A DNA stretch of 64,000 nt from Stenotrophomonas maltophilia (GTDB lineage Bacteria; Pseudomonadota; Gammaproteobacteria; Xanthomonadales; Xanthomonadaceae). How positions within the stretch are numbered: the stretch's first letter is position 1; each line of letters begins with the position of its first letter. The notes under the pieces are model-generated. The model made no database searches. It was not told the origin of the DNA and saw only the letters and a list, made by a program, of their open reading frames with translations. Shown here piece after piece: positions 53,655 to 63,550 of the stretch. A program made the position numbers and the translations under genes. The stretch covers positions 286,075-350,074 of the forward strand of contig NZ_LYVJ01000004.1 in assembly GCF_001676385.1 (NCBI RefSeq). The letters are read 5' to 3'.

Positions 53655-54730
53655 TGGGCACCCTGCGCCGTTCTGGATTGAGCCGTCATATCATTGTGTC
53701 GATGTCGCTGATGGTGATCGGCGTCATCGTGATGATGATCCTGTCGTCATGGCTGCTGTACGCCGTGCTGGTCGAGTTCTTCCCCGGCAGCACCGAGGAA
53801 CCGGAGAGCTGGCTGCCGACCGGGCCGGAGCTGGCGTGGATGGTCGGGGTGATCCTGACCGGACTGGCACTGGCCATTGCCGCCTCCTTCCGCCTGGCCC
53901 ATCGCATTCTCTCGCCTCTGAACTCGCTGGTGGACAGCGTGCGCGCGCTTGCCAGCGGCGATCTCAGCGCGCGAGCCAGCGTCGAGGAGAACTCCCCAGG
54001 CGAAGTAGCTACGCTGGTCGAGGACTTCAACGCGATGGCGCGCCGCCTGCAGCACATGGAGAGCGAACGCGCAATGTGGCATGCCGCCATCGCGCACGAG
54101 CTGCGCACGCCGGTGACGGTCCTGCGCGGCCGCCTGCAGGGGTTGGCCGAGGGCGTGTTCCATCCCGACGAGTCGCAGTTCCGCAGCCTGCTGGCCCAGG
54201 TTGAGGGGCTGTCACGCCTGATCGAGGATCTGCGCGTGCTGAGCCTGGCCGACAACGCGCGGCTGGACGTGCGCCGCGCCCGTACCGACGTGGTGGCCGA
54301 AGTCCATTCGGTGATGACCCTGGTCGACCCGCAGTTCCGCGCCGCCGGCTTCGTGCTGGAGCTGGAAACCAGCCGCGAGGAACACGACGCACACTGCGAC
54401 CCCACCCGTCTGCGCCAGGCCCTGCTGGCATTGCTGGAGAACGCGCGGCGCTACGCCAGCCCGGGCAGGGTGCGGATTGCGGTGCACGACACACCCGGCC
54501 ATGTGCAGGTGGCGATCGAAGACGAGGGCCCGGGCATCGACCCGGAGCTGCACGCGGATATCTTCACTCCGTTCATGCGCGCCGACGGCTCGCGTTCGCG
54601 GCAGGGGGGTGGCAGCGGGCTCGGCCTGGCCGTAGTCAAGGCCATCGCCGATGCACATGGTGGCCAGGTCTACTGCAGGCAGGGCAGCGCCGGCGGTAGC
54701 CGCTTCGTCATCGAACTGCCGCGCCAGTAG
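53654..54730 (+). CDS. smeSy: Sensor histidine kinase (SmeSy)
   Basis: This 358-residue inner-membrane kinase has two membrane segments (about 12-40 and 60-80) flanking a very short periplasmic loop. A HAMP domain follows (about 82-135), then HisKA with His148 (AIAHELRTPVTVL) and an HATPase domain with ENARRY, EDEGPGIDPE and GSGLGLAVVKAIADAHGG. The small loop suggests it senses a membrane signal or partner rather than a large ligand. It is translationally coupled to the response regulator. Its stop overlaps the end of the opposite DUF4105 gene by 23 bp. Confidence 0.85.
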   Translation: MGTLRRSGLSRHIIVSMSLMVIGVIVMMILSSWLLYAVLVEFFPGSTEEPESWLPTGPELAWMVGVILTGLALAIAASFRLAHRILSPLNSLVDSVRALASGDLSARASVEENSPGEVATLVEDFNAMARRLQHMESERAMWHAAIAHELRTPVTVLRGRLQGLAEGVFHPDESQFRSLLAQVEGLSRLIEDLRVLSLADNARLDVRRARTDVVAEVHSVMTLVDPQFRAAGFVLELETSREEHDAHCDPTRLRQALLALLENARRYASPGRVRIAVHDTPGHVQVAIEDEGPGIDPELHADIFTPFMRADGSRSRQGGGSGLGLAVVKAIADAHGGQVYCRQGSAGGSRFVIELPRQ

Positions 54731-56537
54731 CCGGTGCCGCCGCCTGCTCCCGCAGGTGCGTGCCAAGCAGGGCAAGGTTGGCATCGATGGCATCCAGCGC
54801 GTCGCGCTGGCTCGCCGGCAACTGCTGGCGCAGCTGCACGCGCAGGGCCTGCCACGCGGGTACCGCCTGGGCACTGGCGGCGGACACCGCCCCGGCCAGC
54901 AAGGCCTGCTCATCGGCCAGCGGCAACCCGTAACCGCCGTCCGGCAGCAGCATGCCCGGGCGCAGCCATTGCCCGCCCTGCTCCAGCAACCCACGCAGAC
55001 TCCGGGTCTCGGCGCTTTCCGGCGCCGCCAGCAGGCGCCGCTTGAGCACATCGCGCGCGCGGAGCTCGGCGCGTCGTTGCGCGGCCTGTTCGAGCAGCAG
55101 CATGCCGGCGCTCGCGCGCAGGTCGCCCTGCAGCAGCCAGGGTGCGCGCTGGCGGGCAGGCAGCTCCAGCCAGCCCCGCACATCGCGCACCGGTAGCTCC
55201 AGCTGTGCGGCCACCACATTGAACAACTGCTGGTAGTGGTCACGGGCAGAGGCAAAGTAGTAGCCCTGCGCCTGTGCCGCGCTGCGGTCGGCCAGCACCT
55301 GCTCATCGAGCACGTCCAGGCGTGCCAGCCGGCGTTTCAATCCGCGCGGGCTCAGCTGCGCCAGGCCGGCCTGCCCCAGGCGTGGCACACCGGCCTGCAG
55401 CAGCTTGGCGGTTTCCACCGCGCAGTTGTTGCTGATGAAGTAGTAGCGCCCGTCATAGCTCCAGTGCACCTGCGCGGTGCGCTCGAGCAGGCTGGCGATC
55501 TCATCACGATCCAGTCGTAGCGGCAGCGACTGCAGTCCGCGCAATTCAACCTTGGTGTACTCGTCCACCACCTGCTGCAGTGGCAGCACGAACAGGCGCG
55601 AGGGATAGCCACCGCTCAGCCCGCGCCAGTTGGAAATCTGCACATCGCCAACGAATGCGCGGAACGACAGCACCCGATGATGCTCCAGGTCCAGCCGGCA
55701 GTCCGGCCCCGGCGCACGGCCCGGCCGGCAGAGCACCAGCCGCAGCATGCTGTGGCCCCAGCGGCTCATCGGCTGGGCACTGCCTTCGGCGAACAGATAG
55801 TCCACGGCGTAGACGCGCGACGGATCGAGTTGCAACAGCGATGCAGCGCCCTCCTCCGGTTCGGCCTGCAGCAATGGCAGCGTCGCCGCGCAATGCGGTT
55901 GCGGTTGCGATGGCGGCGTGCCGAAATGCACCTGGTACCACTGCGCCAGCGCAGGACGCCGGCAGGCGAACTCGGCATCGAGCACGAAATGCTCGGCGTT
56001 CACCGCCAGGTACTCGGCCGGATCCTTCAGTTCATAGGCATCGGGGCTGCGGTCACGGAAATCGTTGCCGCCACGGCCGAAACGCCACGGCCTGCGCTGC
56101 CAGCCGGCCAGGTCGCGCCAGCGCGGACTGCGCGACCAGTTCGCCCCCGCACGGTCAGCAACATGGGTCAGTTCGTGCACCAGCGCGCTGCGGCGCGCGC
56201 GGCGGGTGCCGGGCACCTCGTCGTCCAGCAGGTCGCGGCGCAGTGCGATGCGGTCGGCGAAGGCCCGGCCATGGACGTCTCCCGGAAGATCATCGCGCCA
56301 ACTCACCTGGATCTGCGCAGGCAACGCACGCAGCAGGCCTTCCGGCAGCAGCGACTGCACGTCGGCCAGGGTCTGCCCGGCGAGTTGCTGTTGTGCAGGA
56401 TCCAGGCCCGCCGGGTCCAGCAGCAGGCGGTCGGTCGCGTGGGCGGTGGGCCACACCACCAGCGCCAGCGCACCCAGCCACCACCCGCGTTTCGGTAGCG
56501 CCGGGCCGTGCCCGGCGGCATTCAACGCGGGGGTCAT
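54708..56537 (-). CDS. Secreted DUF4105 protein (Lnb N-terminal-like)
   Basis: This 609-residue protein has a signal sequence (KRGWWLGALALVVWPTAHA). The N-terminal half has a putative metallo-motif HELTHVAD, and the middle has a DUF4105/Lnb N-terminal-like part with SRWGHSMLRLVLCRPG and FVGDVQISNWRGLSGGYPSR. The C-terminal half has CAVETAKLLQ and is helical. DUF4105 domains resemble the periplasmic part of lipoprotein N-acyltransferase Lnb, so an acyltransferase or peptidase role is possible but not shown. The ATG at 56537 was chosen. The ORF to 56825 overlaps the upstream gene. It is 10 bp downstream of the small secreted gene. Confidence 0.75.
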   Translation of the reverse strand: MTPALNAAGHGPALPKRGWWLGALALVVWPTAHATDRLLLDPAGLDPAQQQLAGQTLADVQSLLPEGLLRALPAQIQVSWRDDLPGDVHGRAFADRIALRRDLLDDEVPGTRRARRSALVHELTHVADRAGANWSRSPRWRDLAGWQRRPWRFGRGGNDFRDRSPDAYELKDPAEYLAVNAEHFVLDAEFACRRPALAQWYQVHFGTPPSQPQPHCAATLPLLQAEPEEGAASLLQLDPSRVYAVDYLFAEGSAQPMSRWGHSMLRLVLCRPGRAPGPDCRLDLEHHRVLSFRAFVGDVQISNWRGLSGGYPSRLFVLPLQQVVDEYTKVELRGLQSLPLRLDRDEIASLLERTAQVHWSYDGRYYFISNNCAVETAKLLQAGVPRLGQAGLAQLSPRGLKRRLARLDVLDEQVLADRSAAQAQGYYFASARDHYQQLFNVVAAQLELPVRDVRGWLELPARQRAPWLLQGDLRASAGMLLLEQAAQRRAELRARDVLKRRLLAAPESAETRSLRGLLEQGGQWLRPGMLLPDGGYGLPLADEQALLAGAVSAASAQAVPAWQALRVQLRQQLPASQRDALDAIDANLALLGTHLREQAAAPATGAAVR

Positions 56538-56547
56538 GCGGCCGGGG

Positions 56548-56847
56548 TCAACGTGCCAGCAGCGCGCGGGCCAGTTCCAGATCGCTCCGCTGCTGTGCGG
56601 CGGTGCTCTGCTCGCGCAGGTGAGCCAATGCCGCCTGCAGGCGTGCGCCACGGATCTGGCCATCGCTGGCGACGAACGCAGCCGCGTCATCGCGCGCAGC
56701 CAGCACCACCTTGTCGTCACCCGAGCTGCTGCCCGAGGAAGCGGAGGAAGCGCCCGAGGCGGAACCGGCCGAGGTGCCGGCAAAGCTGGAAGCAACGCCG
56801 GCCAGCGGCAGGGACAGCAGGGCAAGCAGTAGAAGCGGACGGGTCAT
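56548..56847 (-). CDS. Small secreted protein, DUF2388-like
   Basis: This 99-residue protein has a signal peptide (MTRPLLLLALLSLPLAGVASS), a Ser/Gly/Ala-rich stretch, then DDKVVLAARDDAAAFVASDGQIRGARLQAALAHLRE. This fits the DUF2388 family known in Pseudomonas and relatives. Function is unknown. It is directly upstream of, and co-oriented with, the DUF4105 gene, so the pair is likely an operon. Confidence 0.75.
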   Translation of the reverse strand: MTRPLLLLALLSLPLAGVASSFAGTSAGSASGASSASSGSSSGDDKVVLAARDDAAAFVASDGQIRGARLQAALAHLREQSTAAQQRSDLELARALLAR

Positions 56848-56910
56848 CGGGTCGGTGCCGGTTGTGAGGAATGCGGGGAGCGTAGCGGGTACGCCGTCGT
56901 TTTGCCCGGC

Positions 56911-58299
<1,389 letters not shown>

Positions 58300-58468
58300 G
58301 ACGGGCCAGCGTGGTGCGTGAAGAGCGGGCAAGCGTGCCAGTGGCGCGCGCCAGCGTCCAGCCCCGCCCCGGCCCAGATAGCTACGGATGCAACCAATTG
58401 CGCACTGCACCATGGACGCTGCGATCTGGCATAGTGGTCAGCCCCTGTCCCACTGGCCGTGTCGCCCC

Positions 58469-59710
58469 ATGTCGCCGAAGAAGACCTCGTTCCCGAAGCA
58501 GGATATCCGCGTGCTGTTGCTGGAGGGGGTCAGCCAGACCGCCGTGGAGGTGTTCAGCGCCGCCGGCTACAGCCAGATCGAAGCGCACACCAAGGCGCTG
58601 CCCGAGGATGAACTGAAGGCGCGTATCGCCGAAGCCCACATCGTCGGCATCCGGTCGCGCACCCAGCTCAGCGCCGACGTGCTGGCCGAGGCCAAGCGCC
58701 TGATCGCGGTGGGCTGCTTCTGCATCGGTACCAACCAGGTGGACCTGGCCGCGGCCGAGCTGGCCGGCATCCCGGTGTTCAACGCCCCCTATTCCAATAC
58801 CCGCAGCGTGGCCGAGCTGGTGATCGCCGAGGCGATCATGCTGACCCGCGGCATCCCGCAGAAGAATGCCGAATGCCATCGCGGCGGCTGGTCGAAGTCG
58901 GCCAGCGGCAGCCACGAGGTGCGTGGCAAGACCCTGGGCATCATCGGCTACGGCCACATCGGCACCCAGGTCGGCGTGCTGGCCGAATCGCTGGGCATGC
59001 AGGTGATCTTCCACGACGTGGAAACCAAGCTGGCGCTGGGCAACGCCCGTGCTGCGGCCAGCCTGGACGACCTGCTGGCGCGCGCCGACATCGTCACCCT
59101 GCACGTGCCGGAGACCCCGTCCACGCAATGGATGATCGGCAGCACCGAGCTGGCGAAGATGCGCAAGGGCGCGCACCTGATCAACGCCGCGCGCGGCACC
59201 GTGGTCGACATCGATGCGCTGGACGCAGCCCTGGCCAGCGGCCACGTCGGTGGTGCCGCGCTGGACGTGTTCCCGGTCGAGCCGAAGGGCAACGGCGATA
59301 TCTTCGAATCGCCGCTGACCCGCCACGACAACGTGATCCTGACCCCGCACGTGGGCGGCAGCACGCTGGAAGCGCAGGACAACATCGGCATTGAAGTGGC
59401 CGCCAAGCTGGTGCGCTACAGCGACAACGGCAGCACCCTGTCCGCGGTCAACTTCCCTGAAGTGACCCTGCCCGAACATGAAGACAGCCTGCGCCTGCTG
59501 CACATCCACCAGAACGTGCCGGGCGTGCTGTCCAGGGTCAACGAGATCTTCTCGCGCCACAACGTCAACATCGACGGCCAGTTCCTGCGCACCGACCCGA
59601 AGGTGGGCTACGTGGTGATCGACATCACCGCCAGCGAGGAACAGGCCGCCGCCGTGCGCGAGGAGCTGGCCGCGATTCCGGGAACGCTGCGGACGCGCAT
59701 CCTGTACTGA
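58469..59710 (+). CDS. serA: D-3-phosphoglycerate dehydrogenase
   Basis: SerA starts serine synthesis by oxidising 3-phosphoglycerate. It can also reduce 2-oxoglutarate to D-2-hydroxyglutarate. The 413 residues have the substrate domain, then the NAD-binding GIIGYGHIGTQVGVLAESLGM. The catalytic His/Glu/Arg region follows (NAARGTVVDIDAL, TPHVGGSTLEAQ), and the C-terminal ACT domain runs from LHIHQNVPGVLSRVNEI. It is similar in length to E. coli SerA (410). The ORF from 58388 is longer, but the ATG at 58469 gives the family start. Confidence 0.97.
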   Translation: MSPKKTSFPKQDIRVLLLEGVSQTAVEVFSAAGYSQIEAHTKALPEDELKARIAEAHIVGIRSRTQLSADVLAEAKRLIAVGCFCIGTNQVDLAAAELAGIPVFNAPYSNTRSVAELVIAEAIMLTRGIPQKNAECHRGGWSKSASGSHEVRGKTLGIIGYGHIGTQVGVLAESLGMQVIFHDVETKLALGNARAAASLDDLLARADIVTLHVPETPSTQWMIGSTELAKMRKGAHLINAARGTVVDIDALDAALASGHVGGAALDVFPVEPKGNGDIFESPLTRHDNVILTPHVGGSTLEAQDNIGIEVAAKLVRYSDNGSTLSAVNFPEVTLPEHEDSLRLLHIHQNVPGVLSRVNEIFSRHNVNIDGQFLRTDPKVGYVVIDITASEEQAAAVREELAAIPGTLRTRILY

Positions 59711-59732
59711 CGCGGATCCCGCCATGCACTTG

Positions 59733-59799
59733 TAGAGCCGAGCCCATGCTCGGCTGCGGTTCCGGCCCGCACTGAGCCGAGCATCGGCTCGGCTCTACA
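59733..59799. repeat. SMAG-type GTAG...CTAC repeat pair
   Basis: GTAG plus an AGCCGAGcccatgCTCGGCT hairpin and an inverse AGCCGAGcatcggCTCGGCT hairpin ending in CTAC lie between the convergent serA and the Nudix gene. The copy is nearly intact. Confidence 0.85.
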
Positions 59800-59804
59800 G
59801 GTTG

Positions 59805-60374
59805 CTACCGCGCCAACCAGCGGCGCGCCATGCGCTGCATGGACTCATCCGATTCGGGGTCGGCCGCGACCTCGGTCACCGGCCGCCAGGCGAGGTCGAG
59901 TGATTCCTCGCTGAGCACGAAGTCCTCCCCACCGACTGCACGGATCACGAAACGCACGTCGTAGTGCCAGTGGCCCGGTACGTCCTTGCGCTCGGGAATC
60001 CAGTGCTTGTCCAGGTCGAAGATGGCGGAATCTTCCAGCACCAGGCCGCTCAGGCCCGATTCTTCCTCGGCTTCCTTCAGTGCCACCCGGGCCAGGTCGC
60101 GGTCACCGTCAGCGTGGCCACCCAGCTGCAGCCAGCGCTGCAGCTTGCGGTGGTGGGTCAGCAGCAGGCGCTGGCCATCGGCGCTGACCAGCCAGCAGCT
60201 GGCGGTGAAGTGGCCGGCCAGCCGTTCACGCCGGAACGCATTTTCAGGATCGTCCAGCAATGTGCTGAATTCGGCAGCCAAGGCGTGGTGGTCAGGCTCG
60301 AGGTGCGCATAGTCCCGCAGCAGGCTGCGCAGGCGATCGTCAAGCGTGGCAAGGGTTTCGGCGGTCTGGCTCAT
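59805..60374 (-). CDS. Nudix hydrolase
   Basis: This 189-residue Nudix-fold protein has the box GHADGDRDLARVALKEAEEESGL, in which the first acidic residue of the box is Asp rather than Glu. The rest (KEAEEESGL) is normal. Nudix enzymes hydrolyse nucleoside-diphosphate linkages, but substrate cannot be read here. ATG 60374 (MSQTAETLATL) was chosen over 60419, with no good Shine-Dalgarno at either. Confidence 0.85.
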   Translation of the reverse strand: MSQTAETLATLDDRLRSLLRDYAHLEPDHHALAAEFSTLLDDPENAFRRERLAGHFTASCWLVSADGQRLLLTHHRKLQRWLQLGGHADGDRDLARVALKEAEEESGLSGLVLEDSAIFDLDKHWIPERKDVPGHWHYDVRFVIRAVGGEDFVLSEESLDLAWRPVTEVAADPESDESMQRMARRWLAR

Positions 60375-60550
60375 GAATGGGGGCAGTCCGGAAAAATACT
60401 GCCCATTATCGCCGTTCATTGTTGCGATTGCGCTTGTGCGTTGGCTTCAGCTTTGGCTAAGGTACAGCGGGCCGTTCGCGCGGCCTTCACCATTCGGGCT
60501 GCCGGCAACGTATCGGCGGCCCACCCCATCCGATCACTAGGAAGTACTGC

Positions 60551-62026
60551 ATGCTGAAAGCTCTGTTGAGGGTCAAGCCGGTCCAACCGGCCGGGCACGT
60601 CGATGCTGGCGAACCCATCGAAGGCAGCCTGGACGGCGAAGCCACGTTGAAACGGACCCTCACGGCTAAACACCTCATCCTGCTCGGTGTGGGTGCGGTG
60701 ATCGGCGCTGGTATCTTCGTGCTCACCGGCCAGGCCGCCGCCAACCACGCCGGACCGGCGGTGATGCTGTCGTTCGTGCTGGCCGGTTTCGCCTGCGCCC
60801 TGGCGGGCCTGTGTTACGCCGAGTTCGCGGCGATGATGCCGGTCTCCGGTAGCGCCTATTCCTATTCCTACGCCACCCTGGGCGAAGGCATGGCCTGGTT
60901 CATCGGCTGGTGCCTGGTGCTGGAATACCTGTTCGCCTCGGCCTCGGTCGCGGTGGGCTGGTCGGCGTACCTGATCAGTTTCATCACCACCACGCTGCAC
61001 ATGCCCTTCCCGGACCTGCTCAGCGCCGCGCCCATTGCCTGGACCGGCAGCGAGTTCGTGGCCTCCGGCAAGCTGTTCAACCTGCCGGCGGTGCTGATCG
61101 TGGCGGCGGTGTCCGGCCTGCTGTACGTGGGCGTGACCCAATCGGCGTTCGTCAATGCGATCATCGTGGCGATCAAGGTCACCGTCATCTGCCTGTTCAT
61201 CGGCATCGGCGCGGCCCACATCGACCCCGCCAACTGGCAGCCGTTCATCCCGGAAAACACCGGCGTGCCGGGTGAGTTCGGCTGGAGCGGCATTTTCCGC
61301 GCGGCCACCATCGTGTTCTTCGCCTACATCGGCTTCGATGCGGTCTCCACCGCCGCCGGCGAAACAAAGGATCCGCAGCGCAACATGCCGATCGGCCTGC
61401 TCGGCTCGCTGGCCGTATGCACCATCGTCTACATCATCGTCTGTGCCGTACTGACCGGCATGATGCCGTACCACCTGCTGGGCACCGACAAGCCGGTGGC
61501 GACCGCGCTGGAGCCCTACCCCAGCCTGTCGTGGCTGAAGACCTTCGTCGAGGTCGGTGCCATCGCCGGCCTGTCCTCGGTGGTGCTGGTGATGATGATG
61601 GGCCAGACCCGCATCGCCTACACCATCTCGCGTGACGGCCTGCTGCCGAAGTTCTTCGGCAAGGTCCATGCCCGCTTCCGCACCCCGTACTGGGCCACCA
61701 TCGTGGTCGGCGTCGTTGCCGCCGCTCTGGCCGGCCTGGTGCCGCTGAACGTGCTGGGCGAACTGGTGTCGATGGGCACCCTGCTGGCCTTCGCCACGGT
61801 CTGCATCGGCGTGCTGGTGCTGCGCTATACCAAGCCGGAGATCCATCGCCCATTCCGCGTGCCGGCGGTCTGGATCATCTGCCCGCTCGGCGCCGCGGCC
61901 TGCCTGTTCCTGTTCTGGCAGGCATTCGTGGTGCACTGGCACCTGTTCGTCGGCTGGACCGTGCTGGGCATGCTGATCTACCTCGGCTACGGCATGCGCA
62001 ACAGCAAGCTCGCCAGGTCGCCTTGA
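60551..62026 (+). CDS. APC-superfamily amino-acid permease, copy 1
   Basis: This 491-residue inner-membrane amino-acid permease has about 12 hydrophobic segments. TM1 contains the unwound motif GVGAVIGAGIFVLTGQAA, and IVFFAYIGFDAVSTAA is in TM6. It is of the YfnA/cationic amino-acid transporter type. It lies directly before a second permease of the same family (gap 82 bp), and the two share long near-identical stretches. The substrate is unknown. GGAAGT before the ATG gives a plausible ribosome-binding site. Confidence 0.9.
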   Translation: MLKALLRVKPVQPAGHVDAGEPIEGSLDGEATLKRTLTAKHLILLGVGAVIGAGIFVLTGQAAANHAGPAVMLSFVLAGFACALAGLCYAEFAAMMPVSGSAYSYSYATLGEGMAWFIGWCLVLEYLFASASVAVGWSAYLISFITTTLHMPFPDLLSAAPIAWTGSEFVASGKLFNLPAVLIVAAVSGLLYVGVTQSAFVNAIIVAIKVTVICLFIGIGAAHIDPANWQPFIPENTGVPGEFGWSGIFRAATIVFFAYIGFDAVSTAAGETKDPQRNMPIGLLGSLAVCTIVYIIVCAVLTGMMPYHLLGTDKPVATALEPYPSLSWLKTFVEVGAIAGLSSVVLVMMMGQTRIAYTISRDGLLPKFFGKVHARFRTPYWATIVVGVVAAALAGLVPLNVLGELVSMGTLLAFATVCIGVLVLRYTKPEIHRPFRVPAVWIICPLGAAACLFLFWQAFVVHWHLFVGWTVLGMLIYLGYGMRNSKLARSP

Positions 62027-62108
62027 TCCGCCTACGGGCCGGCCTCGCGCCGGCCCGTCCGTATTCCCCGCGCGCCGGTCCTGGCGCGCTTCGACAAGAC
62101 CACCACAC

Positions 62109-63536
62109 ATGTTCAAGCAACTGTGGGCCACCAAGCACCCGCATGCCGCCCATGAAGACGCCAACGGCCTGAGCCTGCGCCGCCACCTCGGTCCCTGGGG
62201 CCTGACTGCCCTCGGCATCGGCGCGGTGATCGGCGGCGGCATTTTCGTCATCACCGGCCAGGCCGCCGCCAACCACGCCGGACCGGCGATCATGTTGTCG
62301 TTCGTGCTGGCCGCGATCTGCTGCGCCTTCTGCGCGCTGGCCTACGCCGAATTTGCCTCGATGGTGCCGGTCTCCGGCAGCGCCTACACCTACACCTACG
62401 CCACCTTCGGCGAGCTCTCGGCCTGGTTCATCGGCTGGATGTTGGTGCTCGAGTACGGCGTCTCCGCCTCGGCAGTGGCGGTCAGCTGGACCGGCTACTT
62501 CCTCAGCCTGCTCAGCCAGTTTGACATCCATCTGCCAGCCGCGCTGGTCAGTGCGCCACTGGACGCACAGCTGCGCCCCACCGGCGCGATCGCCAACCTG
62601 CCGGCGGCCGCGCTGGTGCTGCTGCTGACCTGGTTGTGCTACGTCGGCATCAGCAAGTCCTCGGCGATGAACATGGCAATGGTCGTGCTCAAGACCGGCC
62701 TGATCGTGCTGGTCATCGTGGTCGGTTGGAAATACGTTGATACCAGCCACTGGACTCCGTTCATTCCGGCCAACGAAGGCCCCGGCAGGTACGGCATGGA
62801 AGGGGTGCTGCGTGGCGCGGCGATGGTGTTCTTCGCTTACATCGGCTTTGAAGCGGTATCGGTGGCGGCGCAGGAATCAAAGAACCCGCAGCGTGACATG
62901 CCGATCGGCATGATGCTGTCGCTGGTGATCTGCACCGTGCTCTACATCGCAATGGCGGCGGTGTTGACCGGCCTGGTGCCGTTCCAGCTGCTGGGCACCG
63001 ACGAGCCGGTGGTGACCGCGGTGGCGGCACACCCGCAGCTGGACTGGCTGCGCTGGGTGGTCGAAGTCGGCGCGCTGGTCGGCCTGTCCTCGGTGGTACT
63101 GGTGATGATCATCGGCCAGCCGCGCATCTTCATGATCATGGGCCGCGACGGCCTGCTGCCGCCGGTGTTCACCAGGATCCACCCGAAGTACCGCACCCCG
63201 CACATCAACACGGTGATCACCGGCATCGGCATCGCGCTGCTGGCGGCGCTGTTCCCGCTGGACATTCTCGGCGAGCTGACCTCGATGGGCACGCTGATTG
63301 CGTTCGCGGCGGTCTGCGCCGGCGTGCTGATCCTGCGCCGCACCCAGCCGGACCTGCCGCGCCCGTTCCGCATGCCCATGGCGTGGCTGATCTGCAGTCT
63401 GGGGGTGCTCAGCTGCCTGGCGCTGCTGTCGGCGATGACGATGCACAACTGGATGCTGATGGGCGTCTGGACCTTCGTCGGTTTCGTGATCTATTTCTGC
63501 TACGGCTTCAGGCACAGCCGCCTGCGGGGGAAGTAA
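62109..63536 (+). CDS. APC-superfamily amino-acid permease, copy 2
   Basis: This 475-residue paralogue of the gene just upstream has the same 12-segment layout. It has GIGAVIGGGIFVITGQAAANHAG in TM1, MVFFAYIGFEAVSVAAQESKNPQRDMPIG in TM6, and the same tail pattern (FVIYFCYGFRHSRLRGK). The N-terminal extension differs from copy 1. The pair arose by tandem duplication and may have different substrates. No regulator lies beside them. Confidence 0.9.
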   Translation: MFKQLWATKHPHAAHEDANGLSLRRHLGPWGLTALGIGAVIGGGIFVITGQAAANHAGPAIMLSFVLAAICCAFCALAYAEFASMVPVSGSAYTYTYATFGELSAWFIGWMLVLEYGVSASAVAVSWTGYFLSLLSQFDIHLPAALVSAPLDAQLRPTGAIANLPAAALVLLLTWLCYVGISKSSAMNMAMVVLKTGLIVLVIVVGWKYVDTSHWTPFIPANEGPGRYGMEGVLRGAAMVFFAYIGFEAVSVAAQESKNPQRDMPIGMMLSLVICTVLYIAMAAVLTGLVPFQLLGTDEPVVTAVAAHPQLDWLRWVVEVGALVGLSSVVLVMIIGQPRIFMIMGRDGLLPPVFTRIHPKYRTPHINTVITGIGIALLAALFPLDILGELTSMGTLIAFAAVCAGVLILRRTQPDLPRPFRMPMAWLICSLGVLSCLALLSAMTMHNWMLMGVWTFVGFVIYFCYGFRHSRLRGK

Positions 63537-63550
63537 GAGGTTTTGCATTG

